Shown: positions 24,012 through 35,160 of the stretch, one piece after another
Layout: each line of letters opens with the position of its first letter
Numbering within the stretch: position 1 is the stretch's first letter
NCBI GenBank assembly: GCA_960531495.1
Contig: OY482854.1
Span: forward strand, 15,573,308-15,637,307
Length of the DNA stretch: 64,000 nt
Reading direction: 5' to 3'
Source of the DNA: Zeus faber
Taxonomy: Eukaryota; Chordata; Actinopteri; Zeiformes; Zeidae
Notes under the pieces: model-generated
What the model was told of the DNA's origin: nothing
The model's database searches: none
Seen by the model: only the letters and a program-made list of their open reading frames with translations
Translations under genes and position numbers: made by a program

Positions 24012-24176
24012 CAACCCAAGTGTGGGCAAGCAAATAAGAAGATAATATGGACACCGCTGTCCAAGGTGCTGGTTTCCAGTGACCAGAAAGCCATCGTTTG
24101 AAACAAAATGGAAAACATTTGATTTAGTTAACATTAATAAGAAAATACATTCTAACCTCAATGGGAGAGTGTGGAT
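24012..24176 (-). pseudogene. Remnant of a protocadherin variable exon 3' end plus its RE1
   Basis: At 24151-24173 the plus strand reads TCTAACCTCAATGGGAGAGT, matching the VE donor and last coding bases (TCTAACCTCTAGAGGAGAGT), after which the exon match stops. Towards lower coordinates it aligns with the intron start of VE8 and its relatives, including the GGGCAAGCAA-like stretch and an RE1. I read this as the 3' end of a lost or truncated variable exon. From about 24176 the sequence switches to the intergenic type found at 27.7, 31.2 and 34.7 kb, so a recombination joint lies there. Confidence 0.7.
24053..24073 (-). promoter_or_regulatory. RE1/NRSE in the exon remnant
   Basis: The minus strand reads CCAGCACCTTGGACAGCGGT, a strong RE1 match. 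It lies 83 bp past the remnant donor, just as in intact exons. The RE1 has been kept better than the exon it belonged to. Confidence 0.68.
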
Positions 24177-24593
24177 TTGTGGATTTATGTGAAGATACTG
24201 CAGTCCTGCATCTCACTACATGTCAGCTGTATGAGATGTGACTGTCACGTGGCTAAAGGTAAATATACAGATAGCATTTATCTTTGTGACCAGAAACTCT
24301 TTGTTGAGACACAGCCATTGAATTAGGCCTAACAGACAAAACATGTTGTTGCTTTGTGATATATTTATATTGATCCCGAAAAAAATTATATCGAAAGATA
24401 TGGAAAAATATAGAATAGAAAGAGGACAGTATTGTACTGCAGTCTACGTTTTTCAGTCAGTGTGGGCAAGCAAGTAAGCAGATCATATGGAAACCTCTGT
24501 CCAAGGTGCTGAATTTTAGTGCCACAGAAGCAAGAGTTACAAACAAAGAGGAACTGATTTGATATTGTTAAAATGTATAGATAGCAATCAAAC
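24176..24593. repeat. Truncated copy of the VE8-VE10 intergenic unit
   Basis: This segment, starting near TGGATTTATGTGAAGA, aligns with 27.73-28.08, 31.22-31.61 and 34.75-35.16 kb, but the first half of the unit is missing. It includes the VE8 RE1. It marks the lower boundary of the tandem array. Confidence 0.75.
24493..24513 (-). promoter_or_regulatory. RE1/NRSE after VE8
   Basis: The minus strand reads TTCAGCACCTTGGACAGAGG. The core halves CAGCACC and GGACAG are intact, and the last bases are off consensus. It is 81 bp past the VE8 donor. Confidence 0.72.
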
Positions 24594-26990
24594 CTCGAGA
24601 GGAGAGTCTGGTTCATCCAGGATGTTCTTTTCACTCTGTATTCGCTGCATCGTCCCTGTAGAACTGGGGTCCATCATCAGAATGTTCTGACTAGCAGCTC
24701 TGCCGAACTTACAGTCACTCTTTCTGGAGTCAGTCGTCCTGCACACCTCGTAATTGTACACATGCTGCAGAGTCCCTGACCCCAAAGTGTCGGAGTAACG
24801 TGGTGGATAATATGGAATCACCGGGAGACTGGGATGATACAGGATGCGAGACTGTTTCCACCTGTATATTTTTACTGATATAATTACAACTAAACACGTG
24901 ATGAAGAGAAAGGAAACTACAGCCAAAGCCAAGACTAAGTAAAAAGTCAGGTTGTCATTGTACTCCTTGTCGTGTGTAAAGTCAGTGAACTCTGAGAGCA
25001 CTTCAGGGAAGCTGTCCGCCACCGCTACGTTAACATTGACTGTAGCTGAACGAGAGGGCTGTCCGTTGTCCTCCACTACAACAGTCAGTCTTTGTTTCAC
25101 AACATCTTTATCAGTGACTTGGCGGATAGTTCTTATTTCTCCATTCTGTAATCCCACTTCAAACAGCGCTCTGTCTGTGGCTTTCTGCAGTTTATAGGAG
25201 AGCCAGGCGTTCTGTCCAGAGTCCACATCAACAGCCACCACTTTAGTGACCAGATAGCCCACATCTGCTGAACGAGGAACCATTTCAGCCACCAGAGAGC
25301 CACCGGTCTGGACTGGGTACAGAACCTGAGGGGGGTTGTCGTTCTGGTCCTGGATCATTATTTTCACAGTCACATTGCTACTGAGTGGAGGGGAGCCTCC
25401 GTCCTGGGCTTTAACGTGAAACTGGAAATCTTTTATCTGTTCGTAGTCAAAAGAGCGCACTGCATGGATGACTCCACTGTCAGCACTAACAGACACATAT
25501 GAGGAGATGGGAACTCCACTGACTGCAGAGTCTTCTAGTAAATAAGAAACTCGAGCATTCTGGTTCCAATCAGCATCTCCTGCTTTCACTGTGAAAACAG
25601 AGAGGCCTGGTACATTGTTTTCAACAATGTAGATCTCGTAGGAGCTTTTCTCAAATACAGGAGCATTATCATTTACATCTGAGATCTGCACTGTGAGAGA
25701 GACGCTGCTGGAGAGCGAAGGCACTCCCTCATCAAAACATGTCACACTGATGTTGTAAAATGAAGCCTTTTCTCGATCCAATTCATTGTCCGTCATAAGT
25801 CTGTAGAAACTCACTGATGTACTTTTTATTGTAAACGGAATATTTTCATTAATTACACATTGTACAAGACCATTACTCTCTGAATCAGGATCGTTCACAC
25901 TCAACATAGCAATCACCGTTTGTGCAGGTGAATCTTCTGCTATTGATTGTGATTTGGAAATCATATTAATGACAGGACTGTTGTCATTGATATCAGTAAT
26001 ATCAATTATCACTTTACTTGAATCTGACAGTCCTCCCCGATCCATTGCCTCTATATCAATCTTATATTTTTTAGCTTTTTCATAATCAATCTGACCCTCT
26101 AATGTTATTTCACCTTCCTGAGAAATGTGGAAAAGCTTGGAAATACTATCCATGCTATTTCCGATTACATAGGTAATCTCTCCGTTCACATCCGTGTCTG
26201 CATCTGACGCACTGACTTTCGTTATAAGTGTTCCTTTGGATGCATTTTCTTTGAGACTTGCCTTATAAACGGGCTGCGTAAAAACAGGCGCATTGTCATT
26301 CGCGTCTAAAACTGTGATATAAATTTGCATGGTCCCAGACATCTGCGGTTCCCCTCCATCCACAGCAGTTAGGGTTAATGAAATATGCTCTAGCTTCTCT
26401 CGATCGAGGGGTTTTTGCAAAATCATTTCCACTTTCTTGCTCCCATCAACGTCACTGTGTAATTTAAGGGAGAAATTATCGCTAGGTTTTAATGTATAGC
26501 CCTGGAGCCCGTTACGTCCGATGTCCGAGTCAATGGCTTTTTCCAACATGAATTTAGAACCAACCACCGCTGACTCGCTGATTTCAAATTTTCTTTCGTC
26601 TTTTTGAAAAACGGGAGCGTTGTCATTTATGTCTGTGATCTCAACAGTCACTGGAAATAACTCCATTGGGCTTTCCAAGGTAATCTGAAAATGTAAAGCA
26701 CAAGGCGCCGTCTGTCCGCAGAGCGCCTCCCGGTCTATTTTCTCCTTGACGCGGAGCACTCCCCTGTCTTTATCCAACTCCATGTATTCGGCGCTTTTCC
26801 CCGTGTAGATTCGAGCGTTTCCTGATTTGAGCCTTTTCACGTCAATCAGCAAATCCTGAACGATGTTTCCAACCAACGAACCTTTCGCCATTTCTTCCGG
26901 TATGGAGTAGCTGACCTGCCCGCACACTGAGCTCAGAGAAAGGACTGAGACGAACAATAGTACTTGCCGTTTCATTGTTCCCTGCGACAT
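24594..26990 (-). CDS. pcdhg: Protocadherin gamma variable exon VE8
   Basis: The exon encodes 799 residues. The signal peptide is 1-24 (MSQGTMKRQVLLFVSVLSLS; Met6 is an alternative start), followed by QVSYSIPEEMAKGS, six EC repeats, helix and tail. It is the 3'-most member of the VE8/VE9/VE10 triplicate (about 3.5 kb period). It carries one striking change: VQDLLIDVKRL, where every other exon has a glycine (DLG, or DIG in VE11) or DLD at that point of EC1; the codon is CTG against GGG in VE9 and VE10, two base changes. EC6 is TGGS plus DKDV. KIYRWKQ (K for R) is shared only with VE9 and VE10. The donor GAG|GTTTGA at 24593 is weak. The tail has QNILMM. Confidence 0.94.
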
Positions 26991-26995
26991 TTCTG

Positions 26996-27015
26996 TTACA
27001 GCGGCTCGATTTTAA
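26996..27015 (-). promoter_or_regulatory. Second CSE-like core next to the VE8 start
   Basis: The plus strand reads TTACAGCGGCTCGATTT, resembling the CSE core orientation (CAACAGCGGCTC) but only about 6 bp upstream of the ATG. The same sequence occurs beside VE9 and VE10. It may be a second CTCF-type site or chance. Confidence 0.3.
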
Positions 27016-27221
27016 ATTCCCTTTACAGTCCAAATCCCGTTCGGTAAAAAATACGTAAATCCACAGAACGACAGACAACAAAAAAACAATAAAAATGCCG
27101 CAGCTTGATAAATCCTCGCGTGCGTGTCGTATAAAGAGCAATCTGCGTCTTGCCGTCGAACAAAATGAGGTTACGTGGGAGGTTCTGCTGCAAATCTATT
27201 CGTTAACTGTCAGACACTGGT

Positions 27222-27260
27222 CAACAGCGTCCCGATGAGTTTAGAAAACGAAACTACAGA
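27222..27260 (-). promoter_or_regulatory. CSE promoter element of VE8
   Basis: The minus-strand core CTCATCGGGACGCTGTTG lies about 232 bp upstream of the ATG. GGACGCT replaces the usual GGCCGCT. The spaced box CTGTAGTT is at the standard spacing. Confidence 0.85.
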
Positions 27261-28080
27261 AACAAGAAATCACCTCAACGTGACCATAATGCCAAATAAA
27301 ATAGACCTCCTTCAACCACATTTATATCAACTGTTGGCCCCATATCAGAATTAAGCTGGGACAATAGTGCATCCAAAATAAAAGATAAAGTTTCTCCAAA
27401 CCAACTACATAATTGAATCCGTCATATAATAGGTCATATCATATGTTAAATTGTTATTAAGAACAAATATATTGGATCTACAGTGGCAAAGCACGGTTTT
27501 GGATGTTCTTTGTTTTTATTAACTGAATATCGTGGCACCATGTGGTTCAAATGATCAAAATGATTTGTTGATGAGAATGGTTTGTGTTGAGAGAGTGAAT
27601 CTACTGTATGCGTATGACTGAAGAAACCACGGTTAAATGTGTAAATAAGACAAGTAATTGCTGTTCTTCAGTATTTTCTAAACACTGTTTTGAATTGTGT
27701 ATGAATTATAATGTAAAAATGTGTGGACTTACGAGAAGAAGCACAGTCAGGAATCTCACTACATGTCAGTTGTATGAGATGTGACTGACGTGGATAAAGG
27801 AAAATATAGCAATGGCATTTGTCTTTGTTTCCTGAAACACTTTGTTCATACACAGCCATTGCATAAGGCAGCAGAGATATATATAGAAAGATAAAGAGTA
27901 GAAAGATGAAGCTATATTTTCTTGTAGTCTATGTTTTTCACAAAGTGCTGGCAAGCAAGTAAGCAGATTAAATGGAAACCTCTGTCCAAGGTGCTGAATT
28001 TCAGTGATAAGGAAGCAAAAGTTACAAACAAAGAAGAACTGATTTGATGTTTTTAAATGTATAGAAAATATAAATCAAAC
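27261..28080. repeat. Intergenic unit VE8-VE9 (tandem copy)
   Basis: This gap aligns along its length with 30748-31610 and 34267-35160, with indels. Shared stretches include CATTTATATCAACTGTTGGC near the promoter side and the RE1 on the donor side. There is no gene. It is part of the about 3.5 kb tandem unit. Confidence 0.85.
27978..27998 (-). promoter_or_regulatory. RE1/NRSE after VE9
   Basis: The minus strand reads TTCAGCACCTTGGACAGAGG, the same as after VE8, 83 bp past the VE9 donor. Confidence 0.72.
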
Positions 28081-30477
28081 CTCTAGAGGAGAGTGTGGTT
28101 CATCCAGGATGTTCTTTTCACTCTGTATTCGCTGCATCGTCCCTGTAGAACTGGGGTCCATCACCAGAACGTTCTGACTAGCAGCTCTGCCGAACTTACA
28201 GTCACTCTTTCTGGAGTCAGTCGTCCTGCACACCTCGTAATTGTACACATGCTGCAGAGTCCCTGACCCCAAAGTGTCGGAGTAACGTGGGGGAAAATAT
28301 GGAATCACCGGGAGACTGGGATGATACAGGATGCGAGACTGTTTCCACCTGTATATTTTCACTGATATAATCACCACTAAACACGTGATGAAGAGAAAGG
28401 AAACTACAGCCAAAGCCAAGACTAAGTAAAAAGTCAGGTTGTCATTGTACTCCTTGTCGTGTGTAAAGTCAGTGAACTCTGAGAGCACTTCAGGGAAGCT
28501 GTCCGCCACCGCCACGTTAACACTGACTGTAGCTGAACGAGAGGGCTGTCCGTTGTCCTCCACTACAACAGTCAGTCTTTGTTTCACAGCATCTTTATCA
28601 GTGACTTGGCGGATAGTTCTTATTTCTCCATTCTGTAAACCCACTTCAAACAGCGCTCTGTCTGTGGCTTTCTGCAGTTTATAGGAGAGCCAGGCGTTCT
28701 GTCCAGAGTCCACATCAACAGCCACCACTTTAGTGACCAGATAGCCCACATCTGCTGAACGAGGAACCATTTCAGCCACCAGAGGGCCACCGGTCTGGAC
28801 TGGGTACAGAACCTGAGGGGGGTTGTCGTTCTGGTCCTGGATCATTATTTTCACCGTCACATTGCTACTGAGTGGAGGGGAGCCTCCATCCTGGGCTTTG
28901 ACGTGAAACTGGAAATCTTTTATCTGTTCGTAATCAAAAGAGCGCACTGCATGGATGACTCCACTGTCAGCACTAACAGACACATATGAGGAGATGGGAA
29001 CTCCGTTGACTGCAGAGTCTTCTAGTAAATAAGAAACTCGAGCATTCTGGTTCCAATCAGAATCTTCTGCTTTCACTGTGAAAACAGAAAGACCTGGTAC
29101 GTTGTTTTCAACAATGTAGATCTCGTAGGAGCTTTTCTCAAATACAGGAGCATTATCATTTACATCTGAGATCTTCACGGTGAGAGTGACGCTGGTGGAG
29201 AGAGAAGGCACTCCCTCATCAAAACACGTCACACTGATGTTGTAAAACGAAGCCTTTTCTCGATCCAATTCATTGTCTGTCATAAGTCTGTAGAAACTCA
29301 CTGATGTACTTTTTATTGTAAACGGAATATTTTCATTTATTACACATTGTACAAGACCATTACTCTCTGAATCAGGATCGTTCACACTCAACATTGCAAT
29401 CACCGTTTGTGCAGGTGAATCTTCTGCTATTGATTGTGATTTGGAAATCATATGAATAACAGGACTGTTGTCATTGATATCAGTAATATCAATTATCACT
29501 TTACTTGAATCGGACAGTCCTCCCCGATCCTTTGCCTCTATATCAATCTCATATCGTTTTGCTTTTTCATAATCAATCTGACCATCTAATATTAGATCAC
29601 CCTCCTCAGAGATGAGGAAAAGCTGGGAAATACTATCCATGCTATTCCCGATAACATACGTAATCTCCCCGTTCACATCCGTGTCCGCATCTGACGCACT
29701 GACTTTCGTTATAAATGTTCCTTTGGATGCATTTTCTTTGAGACTTGCCTTATAAACAGGCTGCGTAAAAACAGGCGCATTATCATTCGCGTCTAAAACG
29801 GTGATATAAATCTGCATGGTCCCAGACATCTGAGGTTCCCCTCCATCCACAGCAGTTAAGGTTAATGAAATATGCTCTAGCTTCTCTCGATCGAGGGGTT
29901 TTTGCAAAATCATTTCCACTTTCTTACTCCCATCAGCTTGACCATGCAATTTAAGAGAGAAATTGTCGCTAGGTTTTAATGTATAGCCCTGAAGCCCGTT
30001 ACGTCCGATGTCCGAGTCAATGGCTTTTTCCAACATGAATTTAGAACCAACCACCGCTGACTCGCTGATTTCAATTTTGCTATCGTCTTTCTGAAAAAGG
30101 GGGGCGTTGTCATTTATGTCTGTGATCTCAACAGTCACTGGAAATAACTCCATTGGGCTTTCCAAGGTAATCTGAAAATGTAAAGCACAAGGCGCCGTCT
30201 GTCCACAGAGCGCCTCCCGGTCTATTTTCTCCTTGACGCGGAGCACTCCCCTGTCTTTATCCAACTCCATGTATTCGGCGCTTTTCCCCGTGTAGATTCG
30301 AGCGTTTCCTGATTTGAGCCTTTTCACGTCAATCCCCAAATCCTGAACGATGTTTCCAACCAACGAACCTTTCGCCATTTCTTCCGGTATGGAGTAGCTG
30401 ACCTGCCCGCACACTGAGCTCAGAGAAAGGACTGAGATGAACAATAGTACTTGCCGTTTCATTGTTCCCTGCGACAT
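28081..30477 (-). CDS. pcdhg: Protocadherin gamma variable exon VE9
   Basis: The exon encodes 799 residues and is the middle member of the triplicate with VE8 and VE10. Signal peptide, EC layout and tail are as in VE8. EC1 has the normal VQDLGIDVKRL. Own features are FQKDDSKIEISES at the start of EC2 (VE8 and VE10 have ERKFEISES), LFLISEEGDLILDGQ in EC3, STSVTLTVKIS in EC4, PYFPP, LVMD and DEPHSPLE in the tail, and ATVSVNV for ATVNVNV in EC6. EC6 combination is TGGP plus DKDA, unlike either sister. The donor GAG|GTTTGA at 28080 is weak. An RE1 lies downstream. Function is inferred from family. Confidence 0.94.
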
Positions 30478-30482
30478 TTCTG

Positions 30483-30502
30483 TTACAGCGGCTCGATGTT
30501 AA
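30483..30502 (-). promoter_or_regulatory. Second CSE-like core next to the VE9 start
   Basis: TTACAGCGGCTCGATGTT on plus, about 6 bp upstream of the ATG, as beside VE8. Function unknown. Confidence 0.3.
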
Positions 30503-30708
30503 ATTCCATTTACAGTCCAAATCCCGTTCGGTAAAAAACACGTAAATCCACAGAACGACAGACAACAAAAAAACAATAAAAATGCCGCAGCTTGATAAAT
30601 CCTCGCGTGCGTGTCGTATAAAGAGCAATCTGCGTCTTGCCGTCGAACAAAATGAGGTTACGTGGGAGGTTCTGCTGCAAATCTATTCGTTAACTGTCAG
30701 ACACTGGT

Positions 30709-30747
30709 CAACAGCGTCCCGATGAGTTTAGAAAACGAAACTACAGA
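30709..30747 (-). promoter_or_regulatory. CSE promoter element of VE9
   Basis: Core CTCATCGGGACGCTGTTG on the minus strand, about 232 bp upstream of the ATG, with CTGTAGTT at the standard spacing. Identical to the VE8 element in these parts. Confidence 0.85.
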
Positions 30748-31610
30748 AAAAAGAAATCACCTCAATGTGACTAACATGCCAATTATAATAGATCTCCATC
30801 AACCACATTTATATCAACTGTTGGCCCCATATCAAAATGAAACTAGGACAATAGTGCATCCCAAATAAAAGATAAATTTTCTCCAAAACGAATACATAAT
30901 TGAATCCATCATATAGTAGGTCATATCATATGTCAACCTTAAAGTGTTATGAAGAACAAATATATTGGATCTACAGTAGCAAAGCACAGTTTTGGATGTT
31001 CTTTGTTTTTATTAACTGAATATCGTGGCACCATATGGTTCAAATGATCAAAATGATTTGTTGATGAGAAGGGTTTGTGTTGAGAGAGTGAATATACTGT
31101 ATGAGTATGACTGAAGAAACCACGGTTAAATGTGTAAATAAGACAAGTAATTGCTGTTCTTCAGTATTTTCTACACATTGTTTTGAATTGTGTATGAATT
31201 ATAATGTGAAAATGTGTGGATTTACGAGAAGATGCAGCAGTCAGGAATCTCACTACATGTCAGTTGTAAGAGATGTGACTGACGTGGCTAAAGATAAATA
31301 TGCCGATGGCATTTGTTTTGTTTTCCTGAAACACTTTGTTCATACACAGCCATCGAATAAGGCCACAGCGGCTACATCTACCTTGATCCCGAAAATATTA
31401 TATTTAAATATATAGAAAAATATTGAATAGGAAGTTAAAGCTATATTTTCTTGCAGTCTATGTTTTTCACTCGGTGTTGACAAGCAAGCAAGCAGATCAA
31501 ATCGAAAGCGCTGTCCACGGTGCTGAATTTCAGTGATAAGGAAGCAGGAGTTACAAACAAAGAGGAACTGATTTGATGTTGTTACAGTTTATAGAAAATA
31601 GCGATCTAAC
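30748..31610. repeat. Intergenic unit VE9-VE10 (tandem copy)
   Basis: The second full copy of the VE8-VE10 intergenic unit, ending in the VE10 RE1 and donor. No gene. Confidence 0.85.
31507..31527 (-). promoter_or_regulatory. RE1/NRSE after VE10
   Basis: The minus strand reads TTCAGCACCGTGGACAGCGC, then T: a near-perfect RE1. It is 84 bp past the VE10 donor. Confidence 0.82.
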
Positions 31611-34007
31611 CTCTAGTGGAGAGTCTGGTTCATCCAGGATGTTCTTTTCACTCTGTATTCGCTGCATCGTCCCTGTAGAACTGGGGTCCATCATCAGAAC
31701 GTTCTGACTAGCAGCTCTGCCAAACTTACAGTCACTCTTTCTGGAGTCAGTCGTCCTGCACACCTCGTAATTGTACACATGCTGCAGAGTCCCTGATCCC
31801 AAAGTGTCGGAGTAACGTGGTGGATAATATGGAATCACCGGGAGACTGGGATGATACAGGATGCGAGACTGTTTCCACCTGTATATTTTCACTGATATAA
31901 TCACCACTAAACACGTGATGAAGAGAAAGGAAACTACAGCCAAAGCCAGAACTAAGTAAAAAGTCAGGTTGTCATTGTACTCCTTGTCATGTGTGAAGTC
32001 AGTGAACTCTGAGAGCACTTCAGGGAAGCTGTCCGCCACCGCCACGTTAACATTGACTGTAGCTGAACGAGAGGGCTGTCCGTTGTCCTCCACTACAACA
32101 GTCAGTCTTTGTTTCACAGCATCTTTATCAGTGACTTGGCGGATAGTTCTTATTTCTCCATTCTGTAAACCCACTTCAAACAGCGCTCTGTCTGTGGCTT
32201 TCTGCAGTTTATAGGAGAGCCAGGCGTTCTGTCCAGAGTCCACATCAACAGCCACCACTTTAGTGACCAGATAGCCCACATCTGCTGAACGAGGAACCAT
32301 TTCAGCCACCAGAGAGCCACCGGTCTGGACTGGGTACAGAACCTGAGGGGGGTTGTCATTCTGGTCTTGAATCATTATTTTCACTGTCACATTGCTACTG
32401 AGTGGAGGGGAGCCTCCATCCTGGGCTTTGACACGAAACTGGAAATCCTTAATTTGCTCGTAATCAAAAGAGCGCACTGCATGGATGACTCCACTGTCAG
32501 CACTAACAGACACATATGAGGAGATGGGAATTCCATTGACTGCAGAGTCTTCTAGTAAATAAGAAACTCGAGCATTCTGGTTCCAATCAGAATCTTCTGC
32601 TTTCACTGTGAAAACAGAAAGGCCTGGTACGTTGTTTTCAACAATGTAGATCTCGTAGGAGCTTTTCTCAAATACAGGAGCATTATCATTTACATCTGAG
32701 ATCTGCACTGTGAGAGTGACGCTGCTGGAGAGAGAAGGCACTCCCTCATCAAAACACGTCACACTGATGTTGTAAAACGAAGCCTTTTCTCGATCCAATT
32801 CATTGTCTGTCATAAGTCTGTAAAAACTCACTGATGTACTTTTTATTGTAAACGGAATATTTTCATTAATTACACATTGTACAAGACCATTACTCTCTGA
32901 ATCAGGATCGTTCACACTCAACATAGCAATCACCGTTTGTGCAGGTGAATCTTCTGCTATTGATTGTGATTTGGAAATCATATTAATGACAGGACTGTTG
33001 TCATTGATGTCAGTAATATCAATTATCACTTTACTTGAATCTGACAGTCCTCCTCGATCCATTGCCTCTATATCAATTTCATAATTTTTTGCTTTTTCAT
33101 AATCAATCTGACCATCTAATGTTATTTCACCTTCCTGAGAAATGTGGAAAAGCTTTGAAATAGTATCCATACTATTCCCGATGACGTAGGTAATCTCTCC
33201 GTTCACATCCGTGTCCGCATCTGACGCACTGACTTTCGTAATAAATGTTCCTTTGGATGCATTTTCTTTGAGACTTGCCTTATAAACAGGCTGCGTGAAA
33301 ACAGGAGCATTGTCATTCGCGTCTAAAACGGTGATATAAATCTGCATGGTCCCAGACATCTGAGGTTCCCCTCCATCCACAGCAGTTAAGATTAATGAAA
33401 TATATTCTAGCTTCTCTCGATCGAGGGGTTTTTGCAAAATCATTTCCACTTTCTTACTTCTGTCAATTTGACCATGTAATTTAAGAGAGAAATTATCGCT
33501 AGGTTTTAATGTATAGCCCTGAAGCCCGTTCCGTCCGATGTCCGAGTCAATGGCTTTTTCCAACATGAATTTAGAACCAACCACCGCTGACTCGCTGATT
33601 TCAAATTTTCTTTCGTCTTTCTGAAAAAGGGGGGCGTTGTCATTTATGTCTGTGATCTCAACAGTCACTGGAAATAACTCCATTGGGCTTTCCAAGGTAA
33701 TCTGAAAATGTAAAGCACAAGGCGCCGTCTGTCCGCAGAGCGCCTCCCGGTCTATTTTCTCCTTGACGCGGAGCACTCCCCTGTCTTTATCCAACTCCAT
33801 GTATTCGGCGCTTTTCCCCGTGTAGATTCGAGCGTTTCCTGATTTGAGCCTTTTCACGTCAATCCCCAAATCCTGAACGATGTTTCCAACCAACGAACCT
33901 TTCGCCATTTCTTCCGGTATGGAGTAGCTGACCTGCCCGCACACTGAGCTCAGAGAAAGGACTGAGACGAACAATAGTACTTGCCGTTTCATTGTTCCCT
34001 GCGACAT
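31611..34007 (-). CDS. pcdhg: Protocadherin gamma variable exon VE10
   Basis: The exon encodes 799 residues and is the 5'-most member of the VE8-VE10 triplicate. Its own differences include QIDRSKKVEM and LEYISLILTA in EC2 and MDTISKLFHIS in EC3. EC6 combination is TGGS plus DKDA, so the three sisters carry three different EC6 haplotypes. The EC5 end reads FQFRVKAQ. KIYRWKQ is shared with VE8 and VE9. The donor GAG|GTTAGA at 31610 and the intron start match VE11 better than its sisters, which suggests exchange at the 3' end with VE11. Reading past the donor adds about 19 residues before a stop. Function is inferred from family. Confidence 0.94.
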
Positions 34008-34012
34008 TTCTG

Positions 34013-34032
34013 TTACAGCGGTTCGATGTTAA
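34013..34032 (-). promoter_or_regulatory. Second CSE-like core next to the VE10 start
   Basis: TTACAGCGGTTCGATGTT on plus, one base different from the VE8 and VE9 copies, about 6 bp from the ATG. Function unknown. Confidence 0.25.
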
Positions 34033-34227
34033 ATTCCCTTTGCAGTCCAAATCCAGTTCGGTAAAAAATACGACACTCGACAGAGAATTAAATATAAAAA
34101 ATGCCGCAGCTTCATATATCCTTGCGTGCGTGTCGTATAAAGAGCAATCTGCGTCTTGCCATCGAACAAAATGAGGTTACGTGGGAGGTTCTGCTGCAAA
34201 TCTATTCGTTAACTGTCAGACACTGGT

Positions 34228-34266
34228 CAACAGCGTCCCGATGAGTTTAGAAAACGAAACTACAGA
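34228..34266 (-). promoter_or_regulatory. CSE promoter element of VE10
   Basis: Core CTCATCGGGACGCTGTTG on the minus strand, about 221 bp upstream of the ATG, with CTGTAGTT at the standard spacing. Confidence 0.85.
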
Positions 34267-35160
34267 AAAAAGAAATCACCTCAACGTGACCAACATGCTA
34301 AAAAGAATAGACCTCCTTCAACCACATTTATATCAATTGTTGGCCCCATATCAGAATTAAGCTGGGACAATAGTGCATCCAGAATAAAATATAAAGCTTC
34401 TCCAAAACGAATGCATAATTGAATCCGTCATATAATAGGTCATATCATATGTCAACATTAAAGTGTTATTACAAACAAATATATTGGATCTACGGTAGCA
34501 ATCCACCGATTTGGATGTTTTTTGATTTTTATTTTTTAGATTGAATACCCTGGCACCAAATGGTTCAAATGATCGAAATGATTTGTCTTTCTGTTCATGA
34601 GCATGGTTTGTGTTTGAAGAGCAAATCCACTGTTTGAGTATGACTTCAGAAACTCAGATTAAATGTGTAAATAAGATAAATAATTGCTGTTCTTCAGTAT
34701 TTTCAACGTATTGTTTTGAATTGTGTATGAATTATGACCTAAAATGTGTGGATTTATGTGGAGATGCTGCAGTCAGGCATCTCATTACATGTGGGCTGTA
34801 TGAGATGTGACTGTCAAGTGGCTAAAGGTAAATATACCGTTGGTATTTGTCTTTGTTTCCTGGAAGTCTTTGTTCAGACACAGCCATTGAATAAAGCAGC
34901 AGGGACTAAAAATGTTGCTGTTTTGTGGTATGTTTATCTTGAAAGTGAAACATTATGTTGCAAAATATAGAAATATATAAAAAAGAAAAATTAAAATGTG
35001 TTCTGCAGTTTGTTTTTCACTCAGTGTTGGCAAGCAAGTAAGCAGATCAAATGGAAAGCGCTGTCCACGGTGCTGAATTTCAGTGATAAGGAAGCAAGAG
35101 TTACAAACAAAGAGGAACTGATTTGACGTTGTTACAGTTTATAGAAAATAGCAATCTAAC
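34267..35160. repeat. Intergenic unit VE10-VE11 (tandem copy)
   Basis: The third full copy of the intergenic unit. Its donor-proximal end (from about 35010, including the RE1) is nearly the same as at 31.45-31.61 kb. No gene. Confidence 0.85.
35057..35077 (-). promoter_or_regulatory. RE1/NRSE after VE11
   Basis: The minus strand reads TTCAGCACCGTGGACAGCGC, the same as after VE10, 84 bp past the VE11 donor. Confidence 0.82.
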
